A model generated the notes under the pieces. That model did not search any database, had not been told where the DNA came from, and was given only the letters and a program-made list of their open reading frames with translations. The translations under genes were made by a program, and so were the position numbers. Source: Pseudomonadota bacterium (GTDB taxonomy: Bacteria; Pseudomonadota; Gammaproteobacteria; Burkholderiales; Thiobacillaceae). Taken from it: DNA of 7,433 nucleotides. The stretch is from positions 1 to 7,433 of the forward strand of contig JAUPLV010000105.1 in the NCBI GenBank assembly GCA_030836725.1, given 5' to 3'. Positions 6,999-7,433 of this stretch are shown piece after piece; positions within the stretch are counted from its first letter, which is position 1, and each line of letters opens with the position of its first letter.

Positions 6999-7022
6999 AA
7001 CAACTGGGAAGCGGCGCACTGA
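6999..7022 (+). pseudogene. Duplicated 3' tail of polA, copy 2
   Basis: Eight codons, including the stop, repeat the end of polA with one change (AGC to AAC). They are preceded by mscL-like antisense rather than polA sequence, so this is a rearrangement scar and not coding. Confidence 0.85.
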
Positions 7023-7070
7023 TCCCCGGCCCCCGCCGCCGACCAGCAGGGGCTTCCGGTTTCAGCCTCC

Positions 7071-7132
7071 CTTGTAGGAGCGGGTTTACCCGCGATTGAC
7101 GCACGTATCGCGGGTAAACCCGCTCCTACAAG
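7071..7132. repeat. REPIN-like paired palindrome, copy 2
   Basis: Identical over all 62 bp to copy 1, with perfect 26-bp arms at 7071-7096 and 7107-7132 and the same TGACGCACGT centre. Identity here, when the surrounding unit has changes, suggests a recent duplication or gene conversion between copies 1 and 2. Confidence 0.8.
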
Positions 7133-7226
7133 AGGCGCCACCGCCCCGATTCTCGCACCCATGCAAGCACCACGGCATCGCGCCGAGGCGGCCCTCCTAC
7201 GGCCCCCCCGTCGGCCGCGATGAGCC

Positions 7227-7277
7227 TTATTTTTTCAGGCTATCGCGAATCTCGCGCAGCAGCATGATGTCTTCCGG
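7227..7277 (-). pseudogene. mscL: 3'-end fragment of mscL-like gene, copy 2
   Basis: Encodes exactly the same 16 residues and stop as the copy 1 fragment; the only base change is synonymous (last Lys AAA instead of AAG). Upstream on the minus strand it reads a short Ala-rich stretch and then antisense of the third polA tail, so it too is a detached gene end. Confidence 0.6.
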
Positions 7278-7289
7278 CGACGCGGCGGC

Positions 7290-7313
7290 AGCAACTGGGA
7301 AGCGGCGCACTGA
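7290..7313 (+). pseudogene. Duplicated 3' tail of polA, copy 3
   Basis: AGCAACTGGGAAGCGGCGCA followed by CTGA is identical to the end of polA but detached from the gene. It marks the second junction of the tandem array. Confidence 0.85.
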
Positions 7314-7363
7314 TCCCCAGCCCCTGCGGCCGACCAACAGGAGGGCTTCCGGTTTCAGCCCCC

Positions 7364-7425
7364 CTTGTAGGAGCGGGTTTACCCCCGCTTGACGCACGTT
7401 TCGCGGGTGAACCCGCGCCTACAAG
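7364..7425. repeat. Degenerate REPIN-like palindrome, copy 3
   Basis: Same 62-bp architecture and identical central TGACGCACGT, but the arms carry five substitutions relative to copies 1 and 2 (7385, 7388, 7400, 7409, 7417). None is compensated in the opposite arm, so four positions no longer pair and one becomes a G-T wobble. The outer GTAGG/CCTAC ends are kept. Confidence 0.75.
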
Positions 7426-7433
7426 ACCCCGAT

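Larger units (their letters stand above)
6996..7286. repeat. Tandem repeat unit, copy 2 (291 bp)
   Basis: Same order as copy 1: a non-coding polA tail (6999-7022, reading NNWEAAH then stop in the original frame, where polA has SNWEAAH), hairpin region, REPIN (7071-7132), spacer and mscL-like tail (7227-7277). Single-base insertions relative to copy 1 occur in the spacer, after GATTC (about 7150) and in the C run (7200-7209), giving the 3-bp longer period. The polA tail here is outside any gene. Confidence 0.92.
7287..7433. repeat. Tandem repeat unit, copy 3, cut by window end
   Basis: The first 147 bp of a third unit: polA tail (7290-7313, same residues as genuine PolA), hairpin region and REPIN (7364-7425). 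It is clearly more diverged than copies 1 and 2 are from each other, with changes clustered at 7319-7345 and in the REPIN arms. The expected spacer and mscL-like tail would lie beyond the window. Confidence 0.9.

Noticed and set aside
6386..7162. Minus-strand frames across the polA end and the repeats (6386-6889 and 6944-7162)
   Set aside because: The first is mostly antisense to conserved polA codons. Both share the repeat-derived stretch VGAGLPAIRASIAGKPAPTR, which is simply the REPIN translated.
6808..7392. Two similar plus-strand reading frames (6808-7077 and 7096-7392) that could be paralogous small proteins
   Set aside because: They start inside the REPIN and resemble each other only because they read the same tandem repeat. 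They have Pro/Arg/Ser-rich low-complexity composition, no Shine-Dalgarno and no recognisable domain.
6783..7433. CRISPR array suggested by regularly spaced palindromic repeats
   Set aside because: The period is about 290 bp, the intervening sequence is itself repeated rather than unique, and no cas genes are present.

Overview
The window looks like core chromosome of a GC-rich betaproteobacterium. The PolA, UvrD, LOG-family, DUF2782 and BPSS1780-type membrane proteins all read as betaproteobacterial, and this neighbourhood resembles polA/uvrD regions remembered from Nitrosomonadales/Thiobacillus-like genomes. The genus is a guess; no 16S or other marker is present.

Layout. Positions 1-1920 (+) hold the 3' part of uvrD (DNA helicase II), cut at the window edge. 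It carries an in-frame insertion of about 51 nt, built around an inverted repeat, just before helicase motif VI. A strong hairpin with a short T run ends this gene (1941-2000). Three minus-strand genes follow, and transcription of these runs from 3976 down to 2039: a LOG/TIGR00730 Rossmann-fold protein, a small exported DUF2782 protein, and a multi-pass BPSS1780-type membrane protein. They are closely spaced and look like one operon. polA (3990-6734, +) is complete and diverges from the LOG gene with only 13 bp between the start codons, so each promoter must lie inside the other gene.

The last 700 bp are not ordinary. From the last codons of polA onward, a unit of about 290 bp is repeated in tandem: two full copies and a third cut by the window end. 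Each full copy holds the last codons and stop of polA, a 62-bp paired palindrome that looks like a REPIN (two inverted REPs beginning GTAG), a spacer, and on the minus strand the last 16 codons and stop of what appears to be mscL. The simplest reading is that the convergent polA-mscL intergenic region, with both gene ends, was duplicated twice. An intact mscL should then lie just beyond the right edge.

Functionally, uvrD and polA both serve excision repair and DNA resynthesis. The LOG-family enzyme and the two envelope proteins have no evident link to repair. I see no defence system, prophage, CRISPR array or complete mobile element. The points worth following up are the palindromic insertion inside uvrD, the REPIN-bearing tandem array, and the nearly spacer-free polA/LOG divergent pair.
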